Part shown: piece after piece, positions 35,253-44,340 of the stretch
Numbering within the stretch: position 1 is the first letter of the stretch
How the letters are laid out: each line of letters starts with the position of its first letter
Origin: Eubacterium_G segne
GTDB lineage: Bacteria > Bacillota > Clostridia > Lachnospirales > Lachnospiraceae
Reading direction: 5' to 3'
DNA length: 64,000 nucleotides
Assembly (NCBI RefSeq): GCF_014287775.1
Contig: NZ_JACOOZ010000012.1
Span: 1 to 64,000 of the forward strand
Notes under the pieces: model-generated
Told to the model about the DNA's origin: nothing
The model's database searches: none
What the model saw: the letters and a program-made list of their open reading frames with translations, nothing else
Made by a program: the position numbers and the translations under genes

Positions 35253-35741
35253 TTACTCAAAACGGTAGCATGCACGCTTACATATTACCTCATAGGATGA
35301 ACATATTTTGTCGGCAAGGCTTACAATGTAACTTTCCTTATATCTTGGAAGTTTAATATTAAGGGGAAACATGTGCTTTGCTATAATGTCCATTTCAATG
35401 TCAGTGAGTTCAAAATCCTTAGAGGCATTTTTCAGGGCTACAGCTGCGTGGTGGAAACCGTGCCATTTGTGTGCAGCATCCTTGTCATGCCAGTCATACA
35501 AAAAGTAATCATGTAAAAGAGAACCTCTTAAAAGACTGTTATAATCACAGCGGATATGGAATTTTCTTGCAATGCAGTAACTTATGTAAGAAACTGCAAT
35601 ACAGTGCTCTAGGGTGCTGGTGTTGCCATGTTGTATATATTTATCCATTCGTTTTACTTTTTCATTTTTTATTATGGGAGTGATTTTCAAGGTGAAATCC
35701 TCCCTTAAATTATCTGTACTAATAATATTTGAATTTTGCAT
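35253..35741 (-). CDS. HD-domain phosphohydrolase
   Basis: A 162-aa cytoplasmic protein with a compact HD domain: HGNTSTLEHCIAV gives the first His, GSLLHDYFLYDWH the HD pair, HGFHHA and AKHMFPLN further metal ligands, and SLADKICSSYEV the final Asp. Such small HD proteins act on nucleotides or phosphate esters; the substrate is unknown. It runs convergently into the anti-sigma-like gene, with only one base between the two stop codons. Confidence 0.82.
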   Translation of the reverse strand: MQNSNIISTDNLREDFTLKITPIIKNEKVKRMDKYIQHGNTSTLEHCIAVSYISYCIARKFHIRCDYNSLLRGSLLHDYFLYDWHDKDAAHKWHGFHHAAVALKNASKDFELTDIEMDIIAKHMFPLNIKLPRYKESYIVSLADKICSSYEVICKRACYRFE

Positions 35742-35913
35742 TATACTAGTAACATCCTTTCAAAACATCTAAATGTTATTATACCCCTAAAAGTGTTAAA
35801 TGTATATTAAAAATCTTTAACAAAAATTAACTTGTATATAATTTCATATATTGTTATTATAAGTGTGGTTTGATAGAAATATGGTAGTAGGTAAGTAAAA
35901 GGAGAAAATTAGA

Positions 35914-37335
35914 ATGAGAAAGACAAAGATAGTATGTACTCTTGGTCCGTCAACAGACGTTGATGGTGTACTTGAAAAGTTAATTAATGTAGGAATGAAT
36001 GTGGCAAGATGTAACTTTTCCCATGGTTCTCACGAAGAACATAAGAAAAGAATGGATAAGGTAAAGGAAATCAGAAAGAAATGTGACAAGCCTGTTGCCA
36101 TTTTGTTAGATACAAAGGGACCGGAAATAAGAACAGGAATATTTGAAAATGATTCCATTTTTGTTCATACAGGTCAGAAATTTACCCTTGTGGGAGACAG
36201 ACAGGTTAAGGGAGATGAAAACCATGTCAATATTACATTTCCTGATTTATATAAAGACGTAAATATAGGCTCAATTATTCTTATTGATGATGGTCTTGTA
36301 AAGTTAGAGGTTAAGGAAATTAGTGGAACGGATATTGTCTGTGAAGTAAAAAATGATGGTAAAATTTCTAACAGAAAAGGGGTTAATGTTCCTGATATTC
36401 ATATTAACATGGAGTATATGAGTAAACAGGATAAAAGTGACATTATATTTGGAATACAGCAGGATGTTGATTATATTGCCGCATCCTTTGTAAGAACAGC
36501 TGAAGATGTAAAAGCCGTAAGAAAAATTCTTGATGAAAACGGTGGGGAAAACATCAACATTATAGCAAAAATAGAAAATAGTGAAGGTATTTTAAATGTA
36601 GACTCCATTATAGATGAGGCAGATGCCATTATGGTAGCCAGAGGAGACATGGGAGTTGAACTTCCGGAGGAAGAAGTTCCTATTATTCAGAAAATGATTA
36701 TTAAAAAGGTATATGAGGCAGGAAAACAGGTTATTACTGCAACTCAGATGCTGGATTCCATGATGAATAATCCTCGTCCTACAAGAGCAGAAACCACAGA
36801 TGTGGCAAATGCAATTTACGATGGAACCAGTGCCATTATGCTTTCAGGAGAGACAGCAGCAGGGAAATATCCGGTGGAAGCCGTTGAAACCATGGCGAAA
36901 ATCGCTGAACGTACTGAAATGGACATAAATTACAAACAGCGTTTCTTTGATATGAAAAGAAGTGAAGGAAGTGATATTACCCAGGCAGTATGTCATGCTA
37001 CATGTACTACAGCTTATGACCTTGGGGCAAAGTCAATTCTTACGGTAACTAAATCAGGAAGGTCTGCAAGAATGTTATCAAGATTCAGACCGGACTGTAT
37101 GATTACCGCGGGAAGCACAAGTGAAAAAGTATGCCGCCAGCTTAATATGTCCTGGGGAGTTACACCAGTGCTTATTAAGGAAAAAGGTGATGTGCTGGAA
37201 CTGTTTGACTATGCTGTGGAAGTGGCAAAGGAAAAGCATTTAGTGGAAAAGGATGACATTGTGGTTATTACATCAGGAGTGCCTCTTGGAAAGTCAGGAA
37301 CTACTAATATGATAAAGGTTCACACTGTGGAATAA
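35914..37335 (+). CDS. pyk: Pyruvate kinase
   Basis: A 473-aa glycolytic enzyme making pyruvate and ATP from phosphoenolpyruvate. KIVCTLGPST starts the barrel; NVARCNFSHGSHEEH, LDTKGPEIRTG, the active-site IIAKIENSEGILNVDSII and MVARGDMGVELP and the TATQMLDSMMNNPRPTRAE signature are intact. Length matches the short form without the extra C-terminal PEP-utiliser domain. GGAG precedes ATG 35914. Confidence 0.97.
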   Translation: MRKTKIVCTLGPSTDVDGVLEKLINVGMNVARCNFSHGSHEEHKKRMDKVKEIRKKCDKPVAILLDTKGPEIRTGIFENDSIFVHTGQKFTLVGDRQVKGDENHVNITFPDLYKDVNIGSIILIDDGLVKLEVKEISGTDIVCEVKNDGKISNRKGVNVPDIHINMEYMSKQDKSDIIFGIQQDVDYIAASFVRTAEDVKAVRKILDENGGENINIIAKIENSEGILNVDSIIDEADAIMVARGDMGVELPEEEVPIIQKMIIKKVYEAGKQVITATQMLDSMMNNPRPTRAETTDVANAIYDGTSAIMLSGETAAGKYPVEAVETMAKIAERTEMDINYKQRFFDMKRSEGSDITQAVCHATCTTAYDLGAKSILTVTKSGRSARMLSRFRPDCMITAGSTSEKVCRQLNMSWGVTPVLIKEKGDVLELFDYAVEVAKEKHLVEKDDIVVITSGVPLGKSGTTNMIKVHTVE

Positions 37336-37396
37336 TTTTATATTTCAGTTGAATTTGTCTAAAAAAAATGATAAAGTAAATATATAAATTAATAAG

Positions 37397-37427
37397 AACT
37401 TATGGTTATTTTAGCCATAAGTTTTTA
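37397..37427 (+). terminator. Terminator of pyk
   Basis: AACTTATGG and CCATAAGTT, 9-bp stem with a 9-nt loop, then TTTTATTT. Confidence 0.8.
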
Positions 37428-37463
37428 TTTCGATTTTTTATAATAAAATGGAAGGAGAACCAG

Positions 37464-37550
37464 ATGGATAGTTGTGACAGTTGTGGGCGAAGTTTGCATA
37501 ATGAATATACTATAGACGAAACTGATGCACATCATCCGTTTCGTTCTTAA
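37464..37550 (+). CDS. Small CxxC protein, 28 aa, unknown
   Basis: ATG 37464 has a strong GAAGGAG at good spacing. The product starts MDSCDSCGRSLHNEY and ends DAHHPFRS, so it has a C-x2-C pair and a His-His pair, a pattern that could bind a metal. It lies in its own slot between the pyk terminator and a second hairpin at 37589-37611, which argues for a separate short transcript. Not recognised; too short to judge by composition alone. Confidence 0.4.
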   Translation: MDSCDSCGRSLHNEYTIDETDAHHPFRS

Positions 37551-37588
37551 AGTGCATAAATTCATATACAAGCTTCTTACATATACAG

Positions 37589-37615
37589 TCCGCTATATTT
37601 TTATGTAGCGGATTC
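37589..37615 (+). terminator. Hairpin after the small CxxC ORF
   Basis: TCCGCTA and TAGCGGA form a 7-bp stem with a 9-nt T-rich loop, followed by TTCTTTACTTT. Confidence 0.6.
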
Positions 37616-37648
37616 TTTACTTTCTGTTTATGTGAAAGGAGGTATATG

Positions 37649-39118
37649 ATGGAAGAAAATAAAGAATTTGAAGAAAAAAAGCCACAGGATACAGAAGAGT
37701 CAGGCACAGAGAATAATATAGAAACACAGGAATATGAAATCCCTGAAAAAGCCGATTATGAAGCTGAAATTATAGATATAATACGAGGCAATGAACCGGC
37801 TTATGTTAAGAAAGAGAAGTTAAACGATTATCATGAAAATGATATAGCATCGGTTTTAGAAGACTTAGATGTAAATGAGCGTAGAAGATTATATGCCCTT
37901 TTAGGTCTTGACAGGGTATCTGAAATTTTTGCTTATTTAGATGATCCGGAAGAGTTCATTGAAGAATTAGATAATGAAACAGCGGCAGATATTCTTGAGG
38001 CCATGGAGCCGGATGATGCCGTTGATATCTTAGATGAATTAGAGGAAGAAAAAAGTGAGGAGCTTCTCCAGTTAATGGATAAAGAGGCACAAAAGGATAT
38101 TGATCTTATTCAGTCCTATGACGAAGATGAAATCGGTAGTAAGATGACTACCAATTATGTTAGCTTATCCTTAGACCTTACCATAAAGCAGGCAATGAAA
38201 CGTTTAGTAGAACAGGCTGCTGACAATGACAACATTTCTACGTTATATGTTAAAAAAGAAGATGGAACCTTTTATGGAGCCATTGATTTAAAAGACTTAA
38301 TTGTTGCAAGGGAATATGTAGAACTAGAATCATTAGTTATCACTTCATATCCTTTTGTGTATGACCATGAAACAGTAGATGACTGTATTGAAGAATTAAA
38401 GGATTACTCAGAGGATTCCATTCCGGTATTGGATAAAGACAATCACATTTTAGGTGTTATTACTTCTCAGGATTTGGTAGAAGTGGTAGATGAAGAAATG
38501 GGTGAGGACTATGCTAAGTTAGCAGGTCTTGCTGCAGAGGAGGAATTAGAAGAACCATTATCCCAGAGTCTTAAAAAAAGAGTTCCATGGCTTATCATAT
38601 TGCTTATGCTTGGCATGATTGTATCTACAGTTATAAGTATGTTTGAAAAGGTTATAGTGGGACTTCCGATTATTGTTACATTCCAGTCAGTTATTCTTGG
38701 TATGTCCGGTAATGTTGGAACCCAGTCCCTTGCGGTGACTATCAGGGTTTTAATGGACGAAGAACTGGAATTTAAGCAGATGCTGGGATTTGTATTTAAG
38801 GAAATGCGTGTAGGTTTCTTTAACGGACTTATAGTAGGTTCTATTTCCTTTATATTTACAGGGGTATTTATATGGCTTGTCAGAGGACAGCAGTTTATGG
38901 ATGCCTTTGCTATTTCAGGATGTATCGGCGTTGCACTGGCACTGGCTATGTTAATATCAAGCTTTGTAGGAGCTATTATTCCCATTATTCTTGACAAAAT
39001 CGGATTTGACCCGGCAGTTGCATCAGGTCCTCTTATTTCTACCGTAAACGATTTAGTTGCTGCGGTAACATATTACGGACTTGCATGGGTTTTCCTTATT
39101 AACATATTACATTTATAA
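37649..39118 (+). CDS. mgtE: Magnesium transporter MgtE
   Basis: A 489-aa magnesium channel. The N-terminal acidic helical domain (MgtE_N, with the repeated LDDPEEFIEEL and MEPDDAVDILDEL), two CBS domains (about 150-270) that sense magnesium, and five membrane helices at the C terminus with GNVGTQSLAVTIR and the Asp-containing pore helix end. ATG 37649 is preferred over ATG 37646 because AGGAGG is then six bases away. No M-box was seen upstream. Confidence 0.95.
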   Translation: MEENKEFEEKKPQDTEESGTENNIETQEYEIPEKADYEAEIIDIIRGNEPAYVKKEKLNDYHENDIASVLEDLDVNERRRLYALLGLDRVSEIFAYLDDPEEFIEELDNETAADILEAMEPDDAVDILDELEEEKSEELLQLMDKEAQKDIDLIQSYDEDEIGSKMTTNYVSLSLDLTIKQAMKRLVEQAADNDNISTLYVKKEDGTFYGAIDLKDLIVAREYVELESLVITSYPFVYDHETVDDCIEELKDYSEDSIPVLDKDNHILGVITSQDLVEVVDEEMGEDYAKLAGLAAEEELEEPLSQSLKKRVPWLIILLMLGMIVSTVISMFEKVIVGLPIIVTFQSVILGMSGNVGTQSLAVTIRVLMDEELEFKQMLGFVFKEMRVGFFNGLIVGSISFIFTGVFIWLVRGQQFMDAFAISGCIGVALALAMLISSFVGAIIPIILDKIGFDPAVASGPLISTVNDLVAAVTYYGLAWVFLINILHL

Positions 39119-39139
39119 TAAAAAACAAAGGAAGTACTA

Positions 39140-40423
39140 ATGAATATACTGATATACTTATTTATAGTTTACTCATTTTTAGGATGGGTATTTGAGACAA
39201 CAATTGCTGCAATAAAAAGAAAAAGGTTTGTTAACAGAGGAATCATTAACGGACCCTTCTGTGTGATTTACGGTATTTCAGCTGTTGCCATTACAGTTAT
39301 TCTTAGGGACTTAAACGGATTCTGGCTGCTATTTGGAAGTATGATAGTAGCCACTCTTATTGAGTGGACCGGCGGACATATTATTGAAAAGATGTACCAT
39401 GAACGCTGGTGGGACTATTCTAATTTCAAATTTAACTTTGACGGCTATATCTGCCTTGGTGCTTCGGTTATCTGGGCGATAATGGGCTTTGTTGTAAAAA
39501 CATGGGTCAACGATCTCTTTATTAATATTTATAAAATTATCCCGGTATATATAATGGAAATCATAGTGTGGATTCTTTTGGCGGTTATATTTATTGACGG
39601 CCTTGCCACTATGCTTATTTTATCAGGACACCATAAAAGCGAAAAATATTGCAAAAAGGCAGAAGATATATTAGATACTGTAACTAAAAACTTAAGTGAC
39701 AGAATTTATGGTGTTATTGACAGCCGATTAGGAAAGGCATATACAAGAAGCAAGCCGGAGACCGGGGAACAAAAGGATAAAACAAAGTTTGCCACAGGAT
39801 GTAGTTTCTATAAGGTGGTTATGTTGTTTTTCATAGGGGCGTTCCTTGGAGACATTGTGGAGACGGTTTTCTGTCGTATAGTTATGGGAAGCTGGATGAG
39901 CAGAAGCAGTGTTATTTACGGACAATTTAGTATTGTGTGGGGGTTAGGAGTAGCTGCCATAACGGTGCTGTTATATAAGTACAAAGATAAAAATATCTTG
40001 TTTTTATTTTTTACGGGAACTATATTAGGGGGAGCATATGAGTACATATGCAGCGTTTTTACGGAAATAGCCTTTGGCACTGTTTTCTGGGATTACAGCG
40101 ATATGCCATTTAACCTTGGAGGACGAATTAATTTATTGTACTGTTCTTTTTGGGGAATAGCGGCTATAGTTTGGTTTAAGGTTGCATATCCGCTACTGTC
40201 TGCCCTTATTGAAAAAATCCCAAAGAAACCGGGAATAATAGCTACATGGATGTTACTGGCATTTATGTTAGTGAATGTTTCCATATCAAGTATTGCCCTT
40301 GCAAGATATCAGGAAAGAAGCAAGGGAAAGAATGCAAATAATAACATAGAAAAATGGATAGACACAAAATACGATGACAATTTAATGAACCGGGTATACC
40401 CGAAAGCATTAATTGTAGACTGA
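39140..40423 (+). CDS. Membrane protein with two ABC_trans_CmpB (DUF1113-type) domains
   Basis: A 427-aa protein with about ten membrane helices. The signature FLGWVFETTIAAIKRKRFVNRG and later HERWWDYSNFKFNFDGYICLG recurs in the second half as FLGDIVETVFCRIVMGSWMSRS and FWDYSDMPFNLGGRINLLY, so the gene is an internal duplication of the unit that usually occurs once. The family is labelled a putative ABC-transporter type IV membrane protein, but no ATPase is nearby and its role is unknown. 22 bases after mgtE, probably the same transcript. Confidence 0.8.
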   Translation: MNILIYLFIVYSFLGWVFETTIAAIKRKRFVNRGIINGPFCVIYGISAVAITVILRDLNGFWLLFGSMIVATLIEWTGGHIIEKMYHERWWDYSNFKFNFDGYICLGASVIWAIMGFVVKTWVNDLFINIYKIIPVYIMEIIVWILLAVIFIDGLATMLILSGHHKSEKYCKKAEDILDTVTKNLSDRIYGVIDSRLGKAYTRSKPETGEQKDKTKFATGCSFYKVVMLFFIGAFLGDIVETVFCRIVMGSWMSRSSVIYGQFSIVWGLGVAAITVLLYKYKDKNILFLFFTGTILGGAYEYICSVFTEIAFGTVFWDYSDMPFNLGGRINLLYCSFWGIAAIVWFKVAYPLLSALIEKIPKKPGIIATWMLLAFMLVNVSISSIALARYQERSKGKNANNNIEKWIDTKYDDNLMNRVYPKALIVD

Positions 40424-40448
40424 TTTTATATCTATCCATAAACAATTT

Positions 40449-41000
40449 TTATTTTGAACGTTTTACACCTAATCGCACAATAGGCCAGATAACACAGGCT
40501 AATGCAGTTCCAAACAATGCCGCAATTAACTGGGTTGTGGAATATGTAACTGTTGCAGCCTTGTAGGCTACGTGACTTAATCCCTTTCCAAAGGATGGAA
40601 GAACCCATCTGATAATAAGAAGTGTCATTACACCCCATTTGGCAACAGAGCCTGCTATAAGGCTTATTGGCAAAAGATTAAGTTCCAGCTTTTTGCACCT
40701 GACAAACCAGGCAAAAAGCACAAGAACCATGTTTCCTATCATAATACACGGAAGAATCATAGGTACAGCGGCAATAACAGGTGACCCGGTTATAATAAAA
40801 GATGTAATAGGGGCAACAGCTGAAACTATAATACCGCTAACAATTCCGCAATATAATGTATCAATAATAAGTATCAGGTTAATTAATCCACCAATAACAT
40901 AAACTGAGTATGCAAAGGTTGGAACTTTAAAAAACTGTACTGCTATGCAAAGTGCAATCATTACTGCTGTAACGGTAATGGTTCTAGTCCTCATTTTCAT
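40449..41000 (-). CDS. ECF-transporter S component-like membrane protein
   Basis: A 183-aa very hydrophobic protein with about six helices and the conserved start RTITVTAVMIALCIAVQFF of ECF substrate-binding (S) components, which capture vitamins or metals for a shared energising module encoded elsewhere. It overlaps the end of the hydrogenase gene by 17 bases, so the two are translationally coupled. The vitamin or metal is unknown. Its AGGAGG lies inside the hydrogenase gene. Confidence 0.75.
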   Translation of the reverse strand: MKMRTRTITVTAVMIALCIAVQFFKVPTFAYSVYVIGGLINLILIIDTLYCGIVSGIIVSAVAPITSFIITGSPVIAAVPMILPCIMIGNMVLVLFAWFVRCKKLELNLLPISLIAGSVAKWGVMTLLIIRWVLPSFGKGLSHVAYKAATVTYSTTQLIAALFGTALACVIWPIVRLGVKRSK

Positions 41001-42516
41001 ACAATTCCTCCTTTGTTATTAAATGAAGATATTTTAAGTATTCTGACTGAGACGGTTTTGTTAATTCAGATTTTGATTTGTCCTGTTCAAGAGCAATGCC
41101 TGCTTTTCTGACATCAGCCAAAACTCCTGCACCACCAAGACATCCGCCGGGACATGCCATTCCCTCTAACAGATATCCGTCATATTTTCCGGCTTTGGCT
41201 AACATAAGCATTTTTTTGCATTCCGCTAATCCCTCCGCCTTAACTGTTTTTACCTCACGGTCAGGGTCAATACTGTTTAAAACATTTACAACGGCATTGG
41301 CAACACCACCACTGGCAGCGAATCCCTTACCATAGGAGCTGGAAGTTTGTCTGAATTCTTCTAGTTCAAGATTATTAAAATCAATTCCCTTAGCATCAAA
41401 AATCCCCATCATTTCCTCAAAGGTTAAAACAAAGTCAATATCGCTTCGTACTGAGCGACGGCTTGCTTCAAGCTTTTTCGCAGCACATGGACCAATGAAT
41501 ACTACCTTACAGTCAGGATGGCGTTTCTTAATCATACGTCCTGTTAAAACCATAGGAGTAAGGGTCATGGAAATATGGTTAGCATATTCAGGTAAAGTCT
41601 TTTTAGCCATAACAGACCATGCAGGACAACATGAAGTACCAAGCCATGACAAATGTTCAGGAACCTCTTTTATGAAATCAGCTGCTTCCTGAATAGCACA
41701 AAGGTCGGCACCGATTGCTACCTCTTCCATTTCTTCAAAACCTACAGCTTTAAGGGCAGCCCTTACCATGGCAGGAGTAACCTCGTCACCGAATTGCTTT
41801 ACAAAGGAAGGGGCAATGGCTGCATATATAGGAGTATCACTTTTCAGTGCCAGCACTGTCTGGAAAATCTGGCTTTTATCCACAATAGCACTAAAAGGAC
41901 AACTTACAAGACACATACCACAGGACACACACTGGTCATAATCGATGTCAGCTCTGCCGTATTCATCAGATTTAATGGCATTCATGCCACAGGCAGCTGC
42001 ACAGGGACGTTCCTGTTTAATAATTGCATTGTAAGGGCATGCATTTAAACACTTGCCACATTTTATACATTTATCCTGGTCAATAACGGAATGACCATTT
42101 TCCATATGGATAGCTTTCTTTGGACAAACCTCAACGCATGGATGCTCAATACATCCCTGACATCCGTTGGTTACGAAAATCTTTTTTTCAGGGCATGCAT
42201 GACATGCAAATTTTATAATGTTAATAAGAGGAGGGTCATAATACTTTTCATCAATGGCACTGGCATCTATTCCATCTGAAAGTGGTGCATGCTCAGACAC
42301 TTTTCTAATAGGAAGTCCAATGGTAGCACGAAGACGTTCTCCTACAATGGCACGTTCAATAAAAATGTTATTGTAATATTTTCCAATTTCACCGGGAATG
42401 ATTTTGTAAGGCAGTTCTTCAATTCGTGTGAAATCTCCGCCTTCAAAAGCCATTCTTGCAACTTCCGTAAATACCTTATGACGTATCTCCGTCTTGTTTG
42501 AATAAATTCCTCTCAT
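40984..42516 (-). CDS. Monomeric [FeFe] hydrogenase, group B-like
   Basis: A 510-aa hydrogenase. After an N-terminal family domain (EIRHKVFTEVARMAFEGG) come three ferredoxin-like segments, CQGCIEHPCVEVCP, CIKCGKCLNACP and CVSCGMCLVSCP. The H-cluster domain has all three motifs: L1 GTSCCPAW, L2 IGPCAAKKLE (Gly in place of the Met of standard enzymes) and L3 EGMACPGGCLGGAG. These variants and the N-terminal domain fit the group B enzymes of anaerobes, whose physiological role is not well settled. Maturation genes hydEFG are not in the window. ATG 42516 has GGAG six bases upstream. Confidence 0.9.
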   Translation of the reverse strand: MRGIYSNKTEIRHKVFTEVARMAFEGGDFTRIEELPYKIIPGEIGKYYNNIFIERAIVGERLRATIGLPIRKVSEHAPLSDGIDASAIDEKYYDPPLINIIKFACHACPEKKIFVTNGCQGCIEHPCVEVCPKKAIHMENGHSVIDQDKCIKCGKCLNACPYNAIIKQERPCAAACGMNAIKSDEYGRADIDYDQCVSCGMCLVSCPFSAIVDKSQIFQTVLALKSDTPIYAAIAPSFVKQFGDEVTPAMVRAALKAVGFEEMEEVAIGADLCAIQEAADFIKEVPEHLSWLGTSCCPAWSVMAKKTLPEYANHISMTLTPMVLTGRMIKKRHPDCKVVFIGPCAAKKLEASRRSVRSDIDFVLTFEEMMGIFDAKGIDFNNLELEEFRQTSSSYGKGFAASGGVANAVVNVLNSIDPDREVKTVKAEGLAECKKMLMLAKAGKYDGYLLEGMACPGGCLGGAGVLADVRKAGIALEQDKSKSELTKPSQSEYLKYLHLITKEELYENED

Positions 42517-42797
42517 GTATTTCTCCATTTCATATAATTCAAATAAAAAACAGTCATAAAAACTATTATTAATTATAACATAGCATACAAAATAAGCACA
42601 AGTAAAATATAGTTAATTTTTTAACAATATAAAACCTAAATCGGAAGGTGCCGGTGCAAATTATGAAACATTAGGGTATTTTTTTAGAAAAATATTTAAT
42701 TTCGAATTTGTGGTTGAAATTTTCCTTTATAGAGTTGTATTATATGTTGTGGCGATAATGAGAATAGAAGAAAATGAAATTATAAAGGAAAAAAGAA
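42517..42797. other. Divergent intergenic region
   Basis: AT-rich spacer between the hydrogenase (-) and MATE (+) genes; it must hold both promoters, but no confident -35/-10 pair was found. No ORF. Confidence 0.4.
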
Positions 42798-44180
42798 ATG
42801 ACAAATATGAATGAGAAAATTGAAAATCCCTTAGGAACGGAACCAGTGGGGAAGCTGCTTAGAAAATTTGCAGTTCCAAGTATTATATCAATGCTTGTAA
42901 TGTCTTTGTACAATATAGTAGATCAGATCTTTATAGGACAGTGTGTAGGAGAGTTAGGAAATGCTGCCACTAATGTTGCCTTTCCCTTTACCACCTTATG
43001 TATTGCTACGGCACTGGCTTTTGGAATAGGTGGAGCTTCAGGATTTAATTTAAACTTAGGTGCAGGAGAAAAGGAAAAAGCACCATATTTTATAGGCGTA
43101 AGTGCTTCAATGATGTTTATTATCGGTGTTGTTCTGTCTGTTGTGGGACTTACGGCATTAAAACCCCTACTTTTATTCTTTGGTTCAACAGATACGGTAT
43201 TACCGTATGCCATGGAATATACAAAATATCTGGCATTGGGATTTCCTTTTGCCATTATTTCATCTGGTGGTTCACATTTAGTAAGAGCAGACGGAAGTCC
43301 GAAGTTTTCCATGGCCTGTAACCTTGTAGGCGCCATTGTAAATGTAATTTTAGATTACCTTTTTGTCATGGTATTTAACTGGAAAATGGCAGGAGCAGCA
43401 ATAGCTACTGTAATAGGACAAATTTTAGCTTCAATTATGGTTATATGGTACTTGATTCATTTTAAAACCATTAAGCTTCACGGAAAGCATTTTGTACCAC
43501 AACTTAAGATAGTAGGAAGAACTGTACATCTTGGAATGGCACAGTGCTTAAATCAGCTGGCAATTATGTTTGTTCAGGTTGTAATGAATAAATCACTGAC
43601 ATATTACGGTGCCCTTAGCCCTTATGGTGCGGACATTCCCCTTGCCTGTACGGGAATTGTAATGAAGGTTAATCAGGTGTATTTCTCCATATGTATAGGT
43701 GTGGCACAGGGAATACAGCCTATTGCCAGTTTTAACAGGGGAGCAGGTAAAAATGACAGAGTTAAAAAGACCTATAAGCTTGCCGTTTCCTGCAATACAA
43801 TTATTTCAACTATTGCATTTATAATATTCCAACTGTTCCCAAGACAGATAATAAGCATATTCGGTTCAGGAAGCCCTGAATATTTTAGGTTTTCCATTAA
43901 CTTTTTCAGAATATTTTTATTTATGACTTTCTTAGACGGAATACAGCCAATAACATCAACATTTTGTACTGTTATAGGGGAACCAAACAAGGGAACATTT
44001 TTGTCTCTTACAAGACAGGTTATATGCTTTATACCACTTATGATTGTGTTACCATATATTTTCCACAACTTTGGCTATTTAGGTATAGATGGTATGATGT
44101 ATGTTGCACCGATATCCGACTTTTTAGCAGCAGTACTGTCGTTAATTGTAATTAAAAAGGTGTTTAAAAAGTTAGTTTAG
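42798..44180 (+). CDS. MATE-family efflux transporter
   Basis: A 460-aa protein with twelve hydrophobic segments in two MatE halves. FAVPSIISMLVMSLYNIVDQIFIG is the typical opening, and GIAQG-like GVAQGIQPIASFNRGAGK marks the start of the second half. Clostridial members of the NorM/MepA-like group export drugs or metabolites by sodium or proton exchange. Single gene; AAAGGA precedes ATG 42798. Confidence 0.9.
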   Translation: MTNMNEKIENPLGTEPVGKLLRKFAVPSIISMLVMSLYNIVDQIFIGQCVGELGNAATNVAFPFTTLCIATALAFGIGGASGFNLNLGAGEKEKAPYFIGVSASMMFIIGVVLSVVGLTALKPLLLFFGSTDTVLPYAMEYTKYLALGFPFAIISSGGSHLVRADGSPKFSMACNLVGAIVNVILDYLFVMVFNWKMAGAAIATVIGQILASIMVIWYLIHFKTIKLHGKHFVPQLKIVGRTVHLGMAQCLNQLAIMFVQVVMNKSLTYYGALSPYGADIPLACTGIVMKVNQVYFSICIGVAQGIQPIASFNRGAGKNDRVKKTYKLAVSCNTIISTIAFIIFQLFPRQIISIFGSGSPEYFRFSINFFRIFLFMTFLDGIQPITSTFCTVIGEPNKGTFLSLTRQVICFIPLMIVLPYIFHNFGYLGIDGMMYVAPISDFLAAVLSLIVIKKVFKKLV

Positions 44181-44340
44181 AACATTTTGTATGAGGGAAA
44201 ACTATAATTGGAGATTTTGTAAAAAAAAGAAGAAATATTTCAGAAATGTTGCAATTGCCACTGTACAAAATGGAATATGTTGTGCTATAATGCTTTAAGC
44301 ATATACAAGATATAGTATTCGAGCTTGAGAGGGAGAAAAG

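Noticed and set aside
37551..37648. M-box magnesium riboswitch before mgtE
   Set aside because: Too short and without M-box landmarks; only a simple terminator-like hairpin is present.
44262..44320. NrdR boxes upstream of nrdD
   Set aside because: Two weak palindromic 16-mers match the consensus at only about 10-11 positions and are 35 bp apart, not the usual helical spacing.
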